The translations under genes were made by a program, and so were the position numbers. Shown one piece after another: positions 41,702-55,100 of a stretch of DNA of 64,000 bases. Each line of letters begins with the position of its first letter. The stretch's first letter is position 1. The DNA is from Pteria penguin (taxonomy: Eukaryota; Mollusca; Bivalvia; Pterioida; Pteriidae), in contig CM068589.1 in the NCBI GenBank assembly GCA_035048485.1, positions 2,544,501 to 2,608,500 on the forward strand, given 5' to 3'. The notes below the pieces were generated by a model. That model had not been told where the DNA came from. It did no database searches and worked only from the letters and a program-made list of their open reading frames with translations.

Positions 41702-41800
41702 CCATTGGTTGTCAAGACTTTTCGACTCAAAAGGGATTTTCCCTTCTGACGTCAGCGATCACGTGCGTTATATTTTCCAACCAATCGTCGAGACTTCCGG
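41702..41800 (+). promoter_or_regulatory. Candidate promoter of the IkB-like gene: kB site, CRE, E-box, CCAAT, ETS
   Basis: Within 180 bp upstream of the ATG: inverted CCAAT (41702-41708), GGGATTTTCCC at 41733-41743 (fits GGGRNWYYCC), TGACGTCA at 41747-41754 (perfect CRE), CACGTG at 41760-41765, CCAAT at 41781-41785 and ACTTCCGG (ETS-type) at 41793-41800. The clustering is seen in the sequence; use as a promoter and NF-kB feedback are inferred. Confidence 0.6.
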
Positions 41801-41880
41801 ATGTGAAAGAAAAAGTCGACAAGAAGAAAAGAGTCTTATAGTAAATATATATAGTTTGTATGAATATATAGTGATAAAAT

Positions 41881-41983
41881 ATGAAGAAAGATGCAGCGAA
41901 CAGCCCCGTAAAAACGGAGGCACAAGACGCTGTTCAAGAGAAGGGACTTATGAAAGAATCAAACGGATTGTCAGTCGCAGACG
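41881..41983 (+). CDS. IkB-like exon 1 (start codon)
   Basis: 34 codons plus one base from the ATG, with donor ACG/GTAAGA. The ATG is preceded by AAAAT and stop codons; no earlier in-frame ATG is needed. The peptide is hydrophilic ([16 protein letters not shown]). Splicing across the 13.6-kb intron to 55613 is inferred from phase 1 at both sides. Confidence 0.72.
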
Positions 41984-43574
41984 GTAAGAATTCGGGTTTC
42001 TTTTTGACGTAAACTGACTGTGTATTGTAACGTTACCTTTCACATCTATGATAATAGCCCGGGGCGATCATGCATACAAACTGACAGTTATTGCATTTAA
42101 GTAATTAGAGAAACACACTTACGGTAATGTGTATTCAAATATTCAAATGCATGCACCAACGTTTGTGATTTAAAGAAAGAGAAAACGTTTCATGTTTTCG
42201 TTCTCTACCAAGAAAGGGGGGGCGGTTGGTTCCAGTTTGTGTCTCGGGAAACCATCTACCCGCTACTCCTATGAATTTCTGAGATAAAAATTATTATGCA
42301 CAGTAAAACATAATGAGAAAGACCTTTTTTGTACCTTTTGCTGAATGTTATACACAGTCACAGAGTAATTTATACCATTTAAAGAGTAATTTTTATGAAA
42401 GTAATTTTCAATGTAAATCACCAGAGTGGGGTATTAAAAGACTTGATCTATTTAAAAAGTTGAGAAGAACCTCTCACTTGTCAGACAGTTAAATCAAAAT
42501 ATGAAAATTTTATCACATTTTTTTAAAGGTTTTTATTAAATCTCATGTTAACTTATAACTGTTTTATTATACCCTTATTGTAATCAATGTGTGTGATTCA
42601 TGTAGAGCAAATGTTCTTACATTGTGATGTCATTAGTGACCTAACAACATCAATTCCGAAACTAACAGTTAAAGTGACTGCCTGTTCCAGAATTGAAATA
42701 GTCATTAATACACACTGACCACTCTTAGCTGATTACATGATTTCATTAGAGACTGTTTCTAACTCGGTATAGTGGAATATTTGTGCTTATACGTGCAAAG
42801 TTGTTCTATACAATAAATATTCTGTGTTTTGTGTGAGAATGAACACAGTATGTACTGGGTATGTTTATTCTCTTTAGTCAAATATAGAAACTGTTTATCC
42901 AATCAGTGCCTTGTTGTAAGTTAAGTGGTAATATGTATGCCTATGACTATAAACAGTACCAGTAGGAACATGTAATTGGTATATTGTACTTTGTACATAT
43001 TTATGTATAGGTGTGTGTGTATGTATTAGTAAATTTATATATATTTCTATGCACAGATGTGCATGTATATAGGTATTTGAATATGCATCTATATGTATGT
43101 GTAATTCACTAATCGATTAGAGGTACATGTGTGAATATGCATTTGTTTATGTGTTGATAATGGTAATCAATTAGGCATAGGAATTAGTATGATTACATGT
43201 GTGTCTGTAAATCTAAATGATTACATGTGTATGTATTTGTGTATGAATATGTACATGTATGAATGTATGTGTTTATATTGCTTGTAGATTATTACCATCT
43301 AGCTAGAAATAATGATTACAGGAGACAATGATATGCCACATGGTACATTTGGGATAATCACATGGTGTATGCATGAGAGATTGCAGATTACATTATGTGA
43401 TGTGTTGCATTTTGACATGTTGCATGCTACATGTACATGCATGATATATTACATGGTATATCGTATATAATTGGGGTTCTAATTTTATGTATATATGTAT
43501 ATATATAATGTATACACTGTGGTAGAGCTGTAGTTTACTGTGTATACGTATTTGTACTAATACAGATACAGTAT

Positions 43575-43650
<76 letters not shown>

Positions 43651-46600
43651 GGTATACATATACATGTATATACCAAGTATACATTTAATGATTTATACAT
43701 ACATACACACATATATACAAAATAATATATTTCAGTTGTTAGATCATGAACAATGTTCACACTACATTCTCATTTTATACAGTTTTCATTGCTTTAAAGA
43801 GGGAGGTAACTGCCTCAATAAATGATCTGATTACTTGACAGCATCAGTAAAGTTGTACTCAACCTATAATATTGTTTTGAATCACACTGACTGGCTAGTA
43901 AAGGAGAAAAAGAAATATTTACGACTGTCTCAGATTTTGTACCATTTCAGATCAATAAGTCTGCGATTCATATGTAGTATTGTCCAAAGCTTAGTACTGA
44001 CTCTGAGCATGACACAGCAGGTAAATGGTTACACAAAGTTAGAATGTGATCAGATAGTCGACACAGCTCACTATGTGTGAAAACCAAATTCATCATTATT
44101 TCTATGTTCTGCTTTTGAAAATAGTCGGGGCATATAGTGTTACTCCCTTCCGTCATTCTGTCATCGTTTCCTTTTCATACTCTATCTCTGCAACAGGTGC
44201 ATATATTGAATTGAAATTTGAAATACTGATATGTCAAAAGATATCATAATCTAGGTCAAATTCTGATTTTGTTGCAGTTGAGTAACTTTTGATGGATTTA
44301 TGCGCCTTGAACTTAGAAAATTTCCATGCTCTGTGTCTACAATGAATGCACATACTGACTTGAAACTTGGTATATTGACACATCATGAGAATATCTAGTT
44401 CCGGTTTGATTTTGGTGACAGCTAAATAAGTTTTAATGGAGTTGTGTCCCATTGACTTAAAAAAATTCTGAAACTTTGCTACCAGCGGGGCATTCATGGT
44501 GTAGCGACACATCTAGCTTTAAGCTGAAATTAATGAAAATTAGGTTACCATGGACACCAGACAAGTGCTACCACCTTATGACTGCTATCAGTATTGTATA
44601 CAAGAGGTTTTCTGATGTATCAAAAGGGACTAAAAGTGTGTCTATGAAGACATTTTAGAGGCAGACAGCAGAGAGTTTTATTTAATTACCATCTCATTAA
44701 GTATGTTAATAACTTAATTACTTTACATATTAATGAAACTAAATTATGTTAAATAATGTTAGTAAAAACAAAGGAGAGAGCAATTCATCAACAGTCAGAC
44801 TCAAGTGTCATATCTTGAAAATACAGAATCTCGGCCACCTGATGAAACTTTTAAGAGATTCTAGGAGGGGCGAACAGGAGATGGCTCTCTGTTGCTTATC
44901 TACTTCCTTCCTCTGACCTAATATTTTTCCCAGTCTTTTTCCTTCCCAACATATTCCATCCAACACTTTAATCCCTCCTTTTCTTTCATCTTTTTTCTCC
45001 CTTATCATATTTTCGTTTCCCTATTAAATCCATTTCTTCTATTTCCTCTGTATTTCCATGTTCTACTCATCATTTAGAAATACCGATTTAATATCATAAA
45101 AAGAGAAAGGGCGAGGTGAAATTCATAGTGTGTGATCTTGCCCTGTCCACCCTTGCATGTGGTAGCTCTGACCAAATGATCTTTTGCTACAAAATCTAAT
45201 ATGGTGTCAGTTTGGAGTACAAACAGTGGAGACCTTCATATCTCAAGAAGGACAGTGGCACTTTGTCCTTGTCAGTGAATTGTCTGTAACCTATTTGAAA
45301 TTCTCAAGAAGGACAGTGGCACTTTGTCCTTGTCAGTGAATTGTCTGTAACCTACTTGAAATTCTCAAGAAGGACAGTGGCACTTTGTCCTTGTCAGTGA
45401 ATTGTCTGTAACCTACTTGAAATTCTCAAGAAGGACAGTGGCACTTTGTCCTTGTCAGTGAATTGTCTGTAACCTATTTGAAATTCTCGAGAAGGACAGT
45501 GGCACTTTGTCCTTGTCAGCAATTGTCTGTAACCTAATTGAAATTCTCAAAAAGGACAGTGGCACTTTGTCCCTGTCAGTGAATTGTCTGTAACCTACTT
45601 GAAATTCTCGAGAAGGACAGTGGCACTTTGTCCTTGTCAGCCATTGTCTGTAACCTAATTGAAATTCTCAAAAAGGACAGTGGCACTTTGTCCTTGTCAG
45701 TGAATTGTCTGTAACCTACTTGAAATTCTCAAGAAGGACAGTAGCACTTTGTCCTTGTCAGTGAATTGTCTGTAACCTACTTGAAATTCCTGAAATCAAA
45801 CTTATTATTTGTTATATCAGGAACTTATTAAACTGCTTTATTGAATGCATAAGTGAAACTAGCAAGTATCTTATCTTTGATTCTTTACTAAATAATGCTA
45901 CACTAGTATTATTTCACATACGTGGTGGCACCACCTGCTAAGTGAACTGCTTCATACATGTAATCATTACTTATGTGGTGTCGGCCATGCCAGGTGAACT
46001 GCTTTGTAATCATTACTTATGTGGTGTCCGCCATGCCATGTGAACTGCCTTGTAATCATTACTTATGTGGTGTCCGCCATGCCAGGTGAACTACTTTGTA
46101 ATCATTACTTATGTGGTGTCCGCCATGCCATGTGAACTGCTTTGTAATCATTACTTATGTGGTGTCCGCCATGTCAGGTGTGAACTGCTTTGTAATCATT
46201 ACTTATGTGGTGTCCGCCATGCCAGGTGTGAACTGCTTTGTAATCATTACTCAGGGGTTACCCTGGCTTTCAGGGTGAATGATAGAATTCTCTCACTCCA
46301 AAATTTACAATGAGAGATTTCAAATTTCAATGAGAGATTAGTATCTCGCTCAAGTGGTCACAATGAGATTTTTCACATATTGTACTTTGTAGTAAAAAAA
46401 AGAAAACAATACAAAAGCATGAATTTGGTGTTTATGACATTTTTAATCCACGTGCCTTTGAAGGGTTGTTGTTTTGAAATTTGATGTTCCCTCAGACATA
46501 ATTGATTTTGATTTTATGTCCCGGCAGATATTGCACCTCATGACGTTTTTGTCCAGGTCATAGTGGAGCCATGAACCATAGATTGACATCCACTTTTGTT

Positions 46601-49600
46601 GGAATTTTAAGTCGGATTTCCTCGGATTGATTGGGGTCGTATCCGACGGTTCGGGTTCATCAGAGTCAGGGGCTTGGGGTGTCACATTGTTATTGTTAAC
46701 CTCTTTGTCTTTCATGAATTTTAATTGTGTTTGCCCTGACCCAGGGACTGATGGCAATTTACGCTTTTGTGGCATGTCGGCGTCCTTGAGCAACTTACCT
46801 TGTCGATAAATATAAAATATAAGCACGTACCGAATAGTGTGTATTTTCACACTGTATATTTCTCGAGTCGGCAAGAAAATATTTATCGGTTATATTACTA
46901 GTCATGGTCATCATCACGCTTTGACGCGATAAGATTTAGTTTCGTGTATTTAAGTGCTTACATGATTTAGGAGTGTATAAGAAGATTCGCCCTTCGGACA
47001 TTTCAAGCTATGATATGACATTGTTGGAGATGAGATATTTTCGCGCTTTGGCATTTTTAATGCGATTTTTGAAAAAAAGTGCGAGAATATCGCGAAATCG
47101 CGCCCCAAAGTAACCCCTGATTACTTAAGTGGTGTCCACCATGCCATGTGAACTGCCTTGTAATCATTACTAATGTGGTGTTGGCCATGCCATGTGAACT
47201 GCTTTGTAATCATTGTTTATGTGGTGTCCGCCATGCCATGTGAACTGCTTTATAATCATTACTTATGTTGTGTCCGCCATGCCATGTAAACTGCTTTGTA
47301 ATCATTACTTATGTGGTGTCTGCCATGCCATATGAACTGCTTTGTAATCATTACTTATGTGGTGTCTGCCATGCCATGTGAACTACTTTTTAATCATTAC
47401 TTATGTGGTGTCCGCCATCCCATGTGAACTGCTTTGTAATAATTACTTATGTTGTGTCTGCCGTGCTATGTGAACTTCTTTGTAATCATTACTTATGTTG
47501 TGTCCGCCATGCCATGTGAACTGCTTTGTAATCATTACTTATGTTGTGTCCGCCATGCCATGTGAACTACTTTTTAATCATTACTTATGTGGTGTCCGCC
47601 ATCCCATGTGAACTGCTTTGTAATAATTACTTATGTTGTGTCTGCCGTGCTATGTGAACTTCTTTGTAATCATTACTTATGTTGTGTCCGCCATGCCAGG
47701 TGTGAACTGCTTTGTAATCATTACTTATGTTGTGTCAGCCATACCATGTGAACTGCCTTGTAATCATTACTTATGTGGTGTCAGCCATGCCATGTGAACT
47801 ACTTTGTTATCATTACTTATGTGGTGTCCGCCATGCCATGTGTTAACTGCTTTGTAATCATTACTTATGTTGTGTCCGCCATGCCATGTGAACTGCTTTG
47901 TAATCATTACTTATGTGGTGTCTGCCATGCCATGCGAACTACTTTTTAATCATTACTTATGTGGTGTCCGCCATGCCATGTGAACTGCTTTGTAATGATT
48001 ACTTATGTTGTGTCAGCCATGCTATGTGAACTGCTTTGTAATCATTACTTATGTGGTGTCCGCCATGCCATGTGAACTGCTTTGTAATCATTATTTATGT
48101 TGTGTCCGCCATGCCATGTGAACTGCTTTGTAATCATTACTTATGTTGTGTCAGCCATACCATGTGAACTGCCTTGTAATCATTACTTATGTGGTGTCGG
48201 CCATGCCATGTGAACTGCTTTGTTATCATTACTTATGTGGTGTCCGCCATGCCATGTGTGAACTGCTTTGTAATCATTACTTATGTTGTATCCACCCTGC
48301 CATGTGAACTACTTTGTTATCATTACTTATGTGGTGTCTGCCATGCCATGTGTGAACTGCTTTGTAATCATTACTTATGTGTTAACTGTATTGTAATCAT
48401 AATTTATATGGTTGGAGCACCTGCTAGGCTGAACTGCTTTGTAATCATTACTTATGTTGTGGTGCCATCTGTCTGGAGAACTGCTTTGTAATCATTACGT
48501 ATGTGGTGGCACCGCCTGCCAGGGAACTGCTTTGTAATCGTTACTTATGTGGTGGCACCACCAGCCAGGGAACTACTTTGTAATCCTTACTTATGTGGTG
48601 GCGCCTACTGCCTGGTGAACTATTTTGTGATCGTTTCTTATGTAGTGGGGGCATCAGCCTGGTGAACTGCTTTTTAATCATTACTTGTGTAACCAACATG
48701 CCATGACTAGGTAAGATTCTCTCCCATGCCAACTGAGGGACAGAAAAATAGGTACATGTAATATGAACACTCACATGGAATCTTTATATCTTAACCGAAA
48801 CGCAGAAACGTCAACACTTTTTTTTTAACTTCCTCCTCCTTCACCTCTTACGGTTGTTTTTTTTTTTTTTTGCGTCTGGAATGAAACTCGTTAGACCACC
48901 AAGTCCATATTTACGATGTTTTATTTGATGATGTCTTAGCAAAGAAGTCTCATTGTCTAGAGGCACAGCTAGGGTTGGTTACAATGTAGTTTTGGAACGG
49001 GATAATCCATCATTTGAACAAACGTATTCCCAGCTGACAATATAGGCCACCGTACTGCAAAAGTATACCCGTATTACAGTGATTAGTCGAATGTGAAAAA
49101 GTGGAGGGACATTTTTTTTGCAGTGCCCAAGCCCCCAAAAAAAGGGGGGAGGTTGGTCACTTTGGTTTGATTCTATGGCAAAACTCCATACATATATGTA
49201 ATTATACTTTGAAAAGGGAAGAGTTATAAATTCATTAGTGCCCCTAAATACTTTAGAATGCGGACACGTGACTGCCTACTTCCTTTGTCCGATGCCCATG
49301 CACCATGTACCCAAAAATATTTATATAGTGTTTTAACTTCGCCACATAATGTATTTGATAACTGAAAAGTTCAGTGATGATTGATCAGTCTTAGATATGT
49401 CGACACTTGTCGCGATGTCGTAGTTATAAACTTAATGACGGTATTTAAATGCAGTCCAGACGACTCGCTACGATTATTTACATAGATACAAAGTCATAGC
49501 TAATGGTTAGTGGGGAGCAGAGCTCGTGGCTGCCAGTTAACTCGTGACTACCGGTTAACCGGGAACATGACTCGTAGTTACTGGATAGTCGGGAGCAAAC

Positions 49601-52107
49601 GTCATGACTGCCAGTTAACTGGGAAAACATAAGTCGTAGCTTCTGGAGAGTTAGGAGAACAAGGTCTAGCTATTAGATAGTCGGGAGCCATGGCTACGGG
49701 ATAGTCGGAAATTCAATTCGTGTCTACTGGCTTGTCGGTAAACTAAGTCAAGCTTATTGCCTGGTCGGAAACGAAAGTCGCAAACTAAATCAAGCCTATT
49801 ACCTGATTGCAAACACAAGTCGCAATGTAAGTCAAGCCTATTGTCAGGTTGCAAACGCAGATTGCAAACTAAGTCAAATCTATTGCCTGGTCGGAAACAC
49901 TAGACGCATACTTAGCCAAGCCCATCGCCTGTTTACAAACGCCAGTCGCGTAGGCCAGAGACCTGTATATATGTCTCTGCATAGGCTAAGACAAGTCTGT
50001 TGCCTGGACGTAAAAGCTTGTTACAAAGTCATATCTATTGCCTGGTCGTAAACGCTGGTCGCAAATTAAATCAGGTATGTTGCCTGGTCGCAAACGCAAG
50101 TCGCAAACTAAGTCTGGTCTATTGTCTGGCCGGAAACACTTGACGCAAAATAAGCAAAGCCTATTGTCTGGTTGCAAACGCAAGTCGCAAACTAAACTAA
50201 GTCAAGTCATTGTCTGATCGCAGACGGAAGTCGCTAACTGAGTCAATTCTATTGCCTGGTCGAAATCGCAAGTGACACACTAAGTCAAGTCTATTTCATT
50301 ATCGGAAACGCAAGTCGCAGATAATGGCTTCTTGATAGTCTAGGGCCCAAGCCGGCGTATTGGTGAAAATATTAACTGTGACTGACAATACAGATATATG
50401 AGCAAGGGATTATGACGTCATAATCACGTGATTGCAGGATTCAATCTCTCCGTCCCCGTCCCATATCCATCTGGGGTGTAAGGCGTTTGATGGATGGGAT
50501 GTCAGATTTTAGTATTAAGTGATTTTGTCTCAAAGGCAGAAAACATTGCCTTGTTCTTTCTGGAACCTATGTTTAAGCCATGTGTTCGTTCAGTGGTTAA
50601 GTTCCCTGGTAGAGAATTATGACTTATATGTTACAGCAGGAAGAAGTTATATTTCGTGCATGACCTAGTTAAAGTTTTTAAAGTTTCTTCTTACAGGCGA
50701 TAAAAATAAAATTTCTTCGTTGCATTAACAGTAGGTGGAAGTCAGAATAGCAGCTCAGTTGCCTACACCGTCTCTCAGGTTATAAAAACTTACGACCCAA
50801 CCTCGTTCTACTAGAACTTATCAGTGGCGGATCCAGGATTATCGTAGTCGCATACCTCCCGATAATCTGGGTTTGATTCCGGCGATCGCAAGTGGGGAGG
50901 TCGGTCAGATAGCTTGCCGAAGTTAATGTCGGCGCCAATGATGGGTGCCAATGATCGGCGCTTTTATTTGCCTTTTTTAGCCGTTGTCATACAAGTGAGA
51001 TAACCGTGATACGGAATGCAGGTGCGGATCTTGAAATTTTGTCAAAAGGGGGTCCATCCGAATTAATTTTCCGTTCGAGGGGTGGTCTATTCATGTTTTT
51101 GTATGTTGTAAAATTAGCGTTTTTACATGGGAACATTACAAGGATAGTCATTTCGTCGAATTTCAGAGTGGGCCCAACCCCCGGTCCACCCCACTGGTTT
51201 CACACATGGAATCTAACATTACGAACCAGATGAATACATTTGTATATAACTTCCTGTGTTCTATTCCCCGACAGCCATACCTCATCTCCGACAGTCATTC
51301 CAATTGTGTCAACTTCCTAGTAACAGTATTCCTTCCAGGGTCTAAATATGATTTTTTTGTAACAGTATGAAACCGAGTCTATTACGTTAGGCGCGGGAAA
51401 CCCCCTTATTAAAACCTCAGTATCGTAAAAATGTATTATTAGAATGGATCATATTTCAGAGGAAGTGAAAACAAAATGTTTGAGTATCCTAGACGACAAT
51501 TTATCTTGGCATATTAACACCAATATCGACTATGAATTAATCAGTGTTTAGTAAACCCCCCCCCCCCCCCCATTTTGTGTGTGTTATATAACAACGCTGT
51601 TTGTACATCGACCATTCTCTCTCAGTCTCTCTCTCTCTCTCTCATTTTCTCTCTCTCCCTCATCTCATAATCCTGGTGTGGAAACAAATACACTGACATG
51701 ATCGGACTGTCACTGTATAATGTGTTGCTATATCGGGTATTCTTAAGACAAATCTTCGAAAAGAAATAATCCGTGTAGATTATCTAGTGTTTATTTGTAT
51801 TGTTACCTGTGGGGCGTATTGTTACTTATCGAGGCGGATCCGGAATATTTCAAGAAAGGGGAGAGGTTTGATTCTGTGTTTCCAAAGAATTGCGAGAGGG
51901 GGAGTGAATTGTTCCACATTCAGTTGAACCATAAATGACAGTTTGGGTGAAAAGGTTATCGAGAGTGTATGGGTTGCAATTTGTCAATGCCAGTAGTTAG
52001 CTTATCAACATAATTGTGTGGACTGTTCTAAAAGAGAAAATCACAAGTGAACCCAACAACCGGAACGCCCCCCCCCCTCCCCTCCCCCACATACACACAC
52101 AAACACA

Positions 52108-52167
<60 letters not shown>

Positions 52168-55100
52168 AGACGAGACATAGAAACTCAAAGCATCAATTCT
52201 ATTCTGCATGGAATGTATGGCAATTTTATATGTATTTCCATTTGACAATGTCAATGAAGCCGATGTAGCCTAGTGGATGAGGTGCTCGAGAGTGAGAGTT
52301 GTGGCAGGATGAAGGAGGCAGGAGGGACATTGCATTGTGGGAGGGATGGAGGGGAATCACTAATGTGGTAGGGGTAGGAGAGGCACCTGCGAGGAGTGGG
52401 AACAGGGTGAAGGGGCGGGGAGAAGAGGTTGGGAAGAGGGTAATCTAGATGTAAGGTGGGAGACAGGAGACACACTGCATTGTGAGAAGGATGGCGGAGA
52501 TACACTAACGTGGGAGAGGTGTTAGGAGACACATGTTTTGTGCGGAGGGGAACAGGGAAAAGCCATATCCCTTGTCCTCCTCTTATATGAATATCGTGTA
52601 ATAACATCGTAATCATCATACTTCCTGTAATCCTAATCATAATTTTTAAACTTCCGTTTTGTAATGCGCTATTGCACCATCATCTTATTTTTCTACAGAG
52701 TTTTTTAGATACCGAAGTTAAAAATAACTTTAGTATTTTTACAACCGAAACCCCCTATGTAACATCAGGAATAGATCTTAAGTTTTTTTCTTGACCCATT
52801 GGCTATATATTCAACCAATCAGAAGCCTTGTTACATATTCTATTATAACTTACATGAAAATCCAATATATTTCTTGACATATCTCATCAATATTACTTAT
52901 TAGGTTATACCTTGAGCTCTTTACACCTGACATTCGCTCTCTGTCAACTGTTTAGACCTGTAGATAGCATTTTCTGTCGTGATTCCGAAGAATTTGTGTT
53001 TTGTGTGGATTACATATGACATCAGTTTCCGCATGTAGATTTCTACCAGGAAGTGTGTTGTGAATATGCAGATTTGCACGAAAGTGTCGGAGGGTCATTC
53101 TCCTTCCACCAGCGATAACAAAGGTGGGTGATAAAAATAAATGGTTGGGGGGGGGGGGGGTTACTTGTATCTATATACTTTTCACCACTGATTTAAGGCT
53201 TCAGTTACTAGGTGATTAAGCATTACATTTCATGGAAACTCATTGTATCCACTCGTCATTGATTAGCAACACTGTCTTAGACTTGAGCTCACTAACTGAC
53301 TGGAGACACCCTTTTGTCGCGTGGGCTAAAGCGTAGCATTGGATCACACTGTGATCTATCACCACTCATACGGTGACCGAGTGGACTAAAGCACTGTGTT
53401 GTTATCTCCTGTTCCTAACTGGGGGGAGGGGGGTTCCTGATAGGGGAGTTCACTGTTGTGCCTTGAACTCGCTACTGCATAGTCTCCCACATTTGTTAAG
53501 CCCGAGGTCGATACTACGGTGTGGGCGAGCGAGAGGAATAACAACATTCCTACCGAAGGTCGATGGTGCCCTTCAAAGGTCGGTGGTGCCTTCAGAGGTC
53601 GGTGGTGCCGTCCAAGTATCACTGATTCCACACCACCAAACACTGACTACCACCACACAGAAGTAATACCCATGTGGTGTTATACTTAATGCTCCTACTA
53701 CCAGTGACCTTTCTCTCGGTTACCATGGTAACCCACTTTGGATTCGTTAAAATGCGGTATATCACTTTTTTAATACTTTTCAGTCTCCTTCCATAGTGAT
53801 AATGGTAAAGACAGAGTTGACATAGAGATTACGCGTTGGTCTTATGGTACAGAGGTTTTGGGTTTGGTCCACAGTGCCAGTACTATGTATTGCATCATTT
53901 GGGTTGAAAGGTGAGGGGGGATCATGATTCGAGTGAAAAATTATTTCTATTTAATTATGTGTTATTTTCACGATTATTTTATCCATTTAAAATCGTCATT
54001 ACTTCCAATATCTCACTCATTTTGAGAACACACTAAACAGTTAAGTCGCCGAGGAAAGGGAAAGGGGGTGGGGGTGGGTGAGAGGGGTGACCTCAAATGT
54101 ATGAAGTGTTTTATTATCATAACTTCATTGCAATACAGGTTACATGCGGAACATAAACGTCAATGGCGCATGACCAGTAATTCAAACAAAACCTCCTATA
54201 CGTTCATACATCATATTTACGCCAATTACGGCATTGATGCGTGGCGGTCGAGATCGAGAAATGATGTCGCGGTTGAGTTGTCTCCCCGTTGTTCAGGAAA
54301 TGTTATCTAAACATGACACTTATCTTAGTTTATGTCAAAAACTTCCGTCTTCAATCTCTGATGAGCCACAGTTACGTACGGAGGATAGTTTCACCATTCG
54401 TATGGGAGATAAATTTAAAGTTTATCACTGGGGGCTCATTAAGGGAGTTCAGTTATGATTTTAACTGCCTTGATATTATTCTGAGCACTGTCTATGTGAC
54501 TATGGCAGATTTCACTGTCTGTGTGACTATGGCAGATTTCACTGTCTATGTGACTATGGCAGATTTCACTGTCTATGAGACTATGGCAGATTTCACTGTC
54601 TATGTGACTATGGCAGATTTCACTGTCTATGAGACTATGGCAGATTTCACTGTCTATGTGACTATGGCAGATTTCACTGTCTATGAGACTATGGCAGATC
54701 TCACTGTCTATGAGACTATGGCAGATTTCACTGTCTATGTGACTATGGCAGATTTCATTGTCTATGTGACTATGGCAGATTTCACTGTCTATGTGACTAT
54801 GGCAGATTTCACTGTCTATGTGACTATGGCAGATTTCACTGTCTATGTGACTATGGCAGATTTCACTGTCTATGCGACTATGGCAGATCTCACTGTCTAT
54901 GTGACTATGGCAGATCTCACTGTCTATGTGACTATGGCAGATTTCACTGTCTATGAGACTATGGCAGATTTCACTGTCTATGTGACTATGGCAGATTTCA
55001 CTGTCTGTGAGACTATGGCAGATTTCACTGTCTGTGAGACTATGGCAGATTTCACTGTCTATGAGACTATGGCAGATTTCGCTGTCTATGAGACTATGGC

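Noticed and set aside
41709..41987. 92-codon ORF overlapping IkB-like exon 1
   Set aside because: Different frame from the ATG at 41881 and runs through the promoter motifs; the 41881 frame splices in phase to the later exons while this one does not lead to a known protein.
43393..43760. Tyr/Ile-repeat ORFs
   Set aside because: Products of the (AT)n run and AT-rich flanks.
45955..48700. CRISPR-like array
   Set aside because: The 46-bp units are contiguous without unique spacers, and the window is eukaryotic.
52251..52640. 129-codon minus-strand ORF
   Set aside because: Produced by a G/A-rich degenerate repeat; Pro/Ser-rich composition only.
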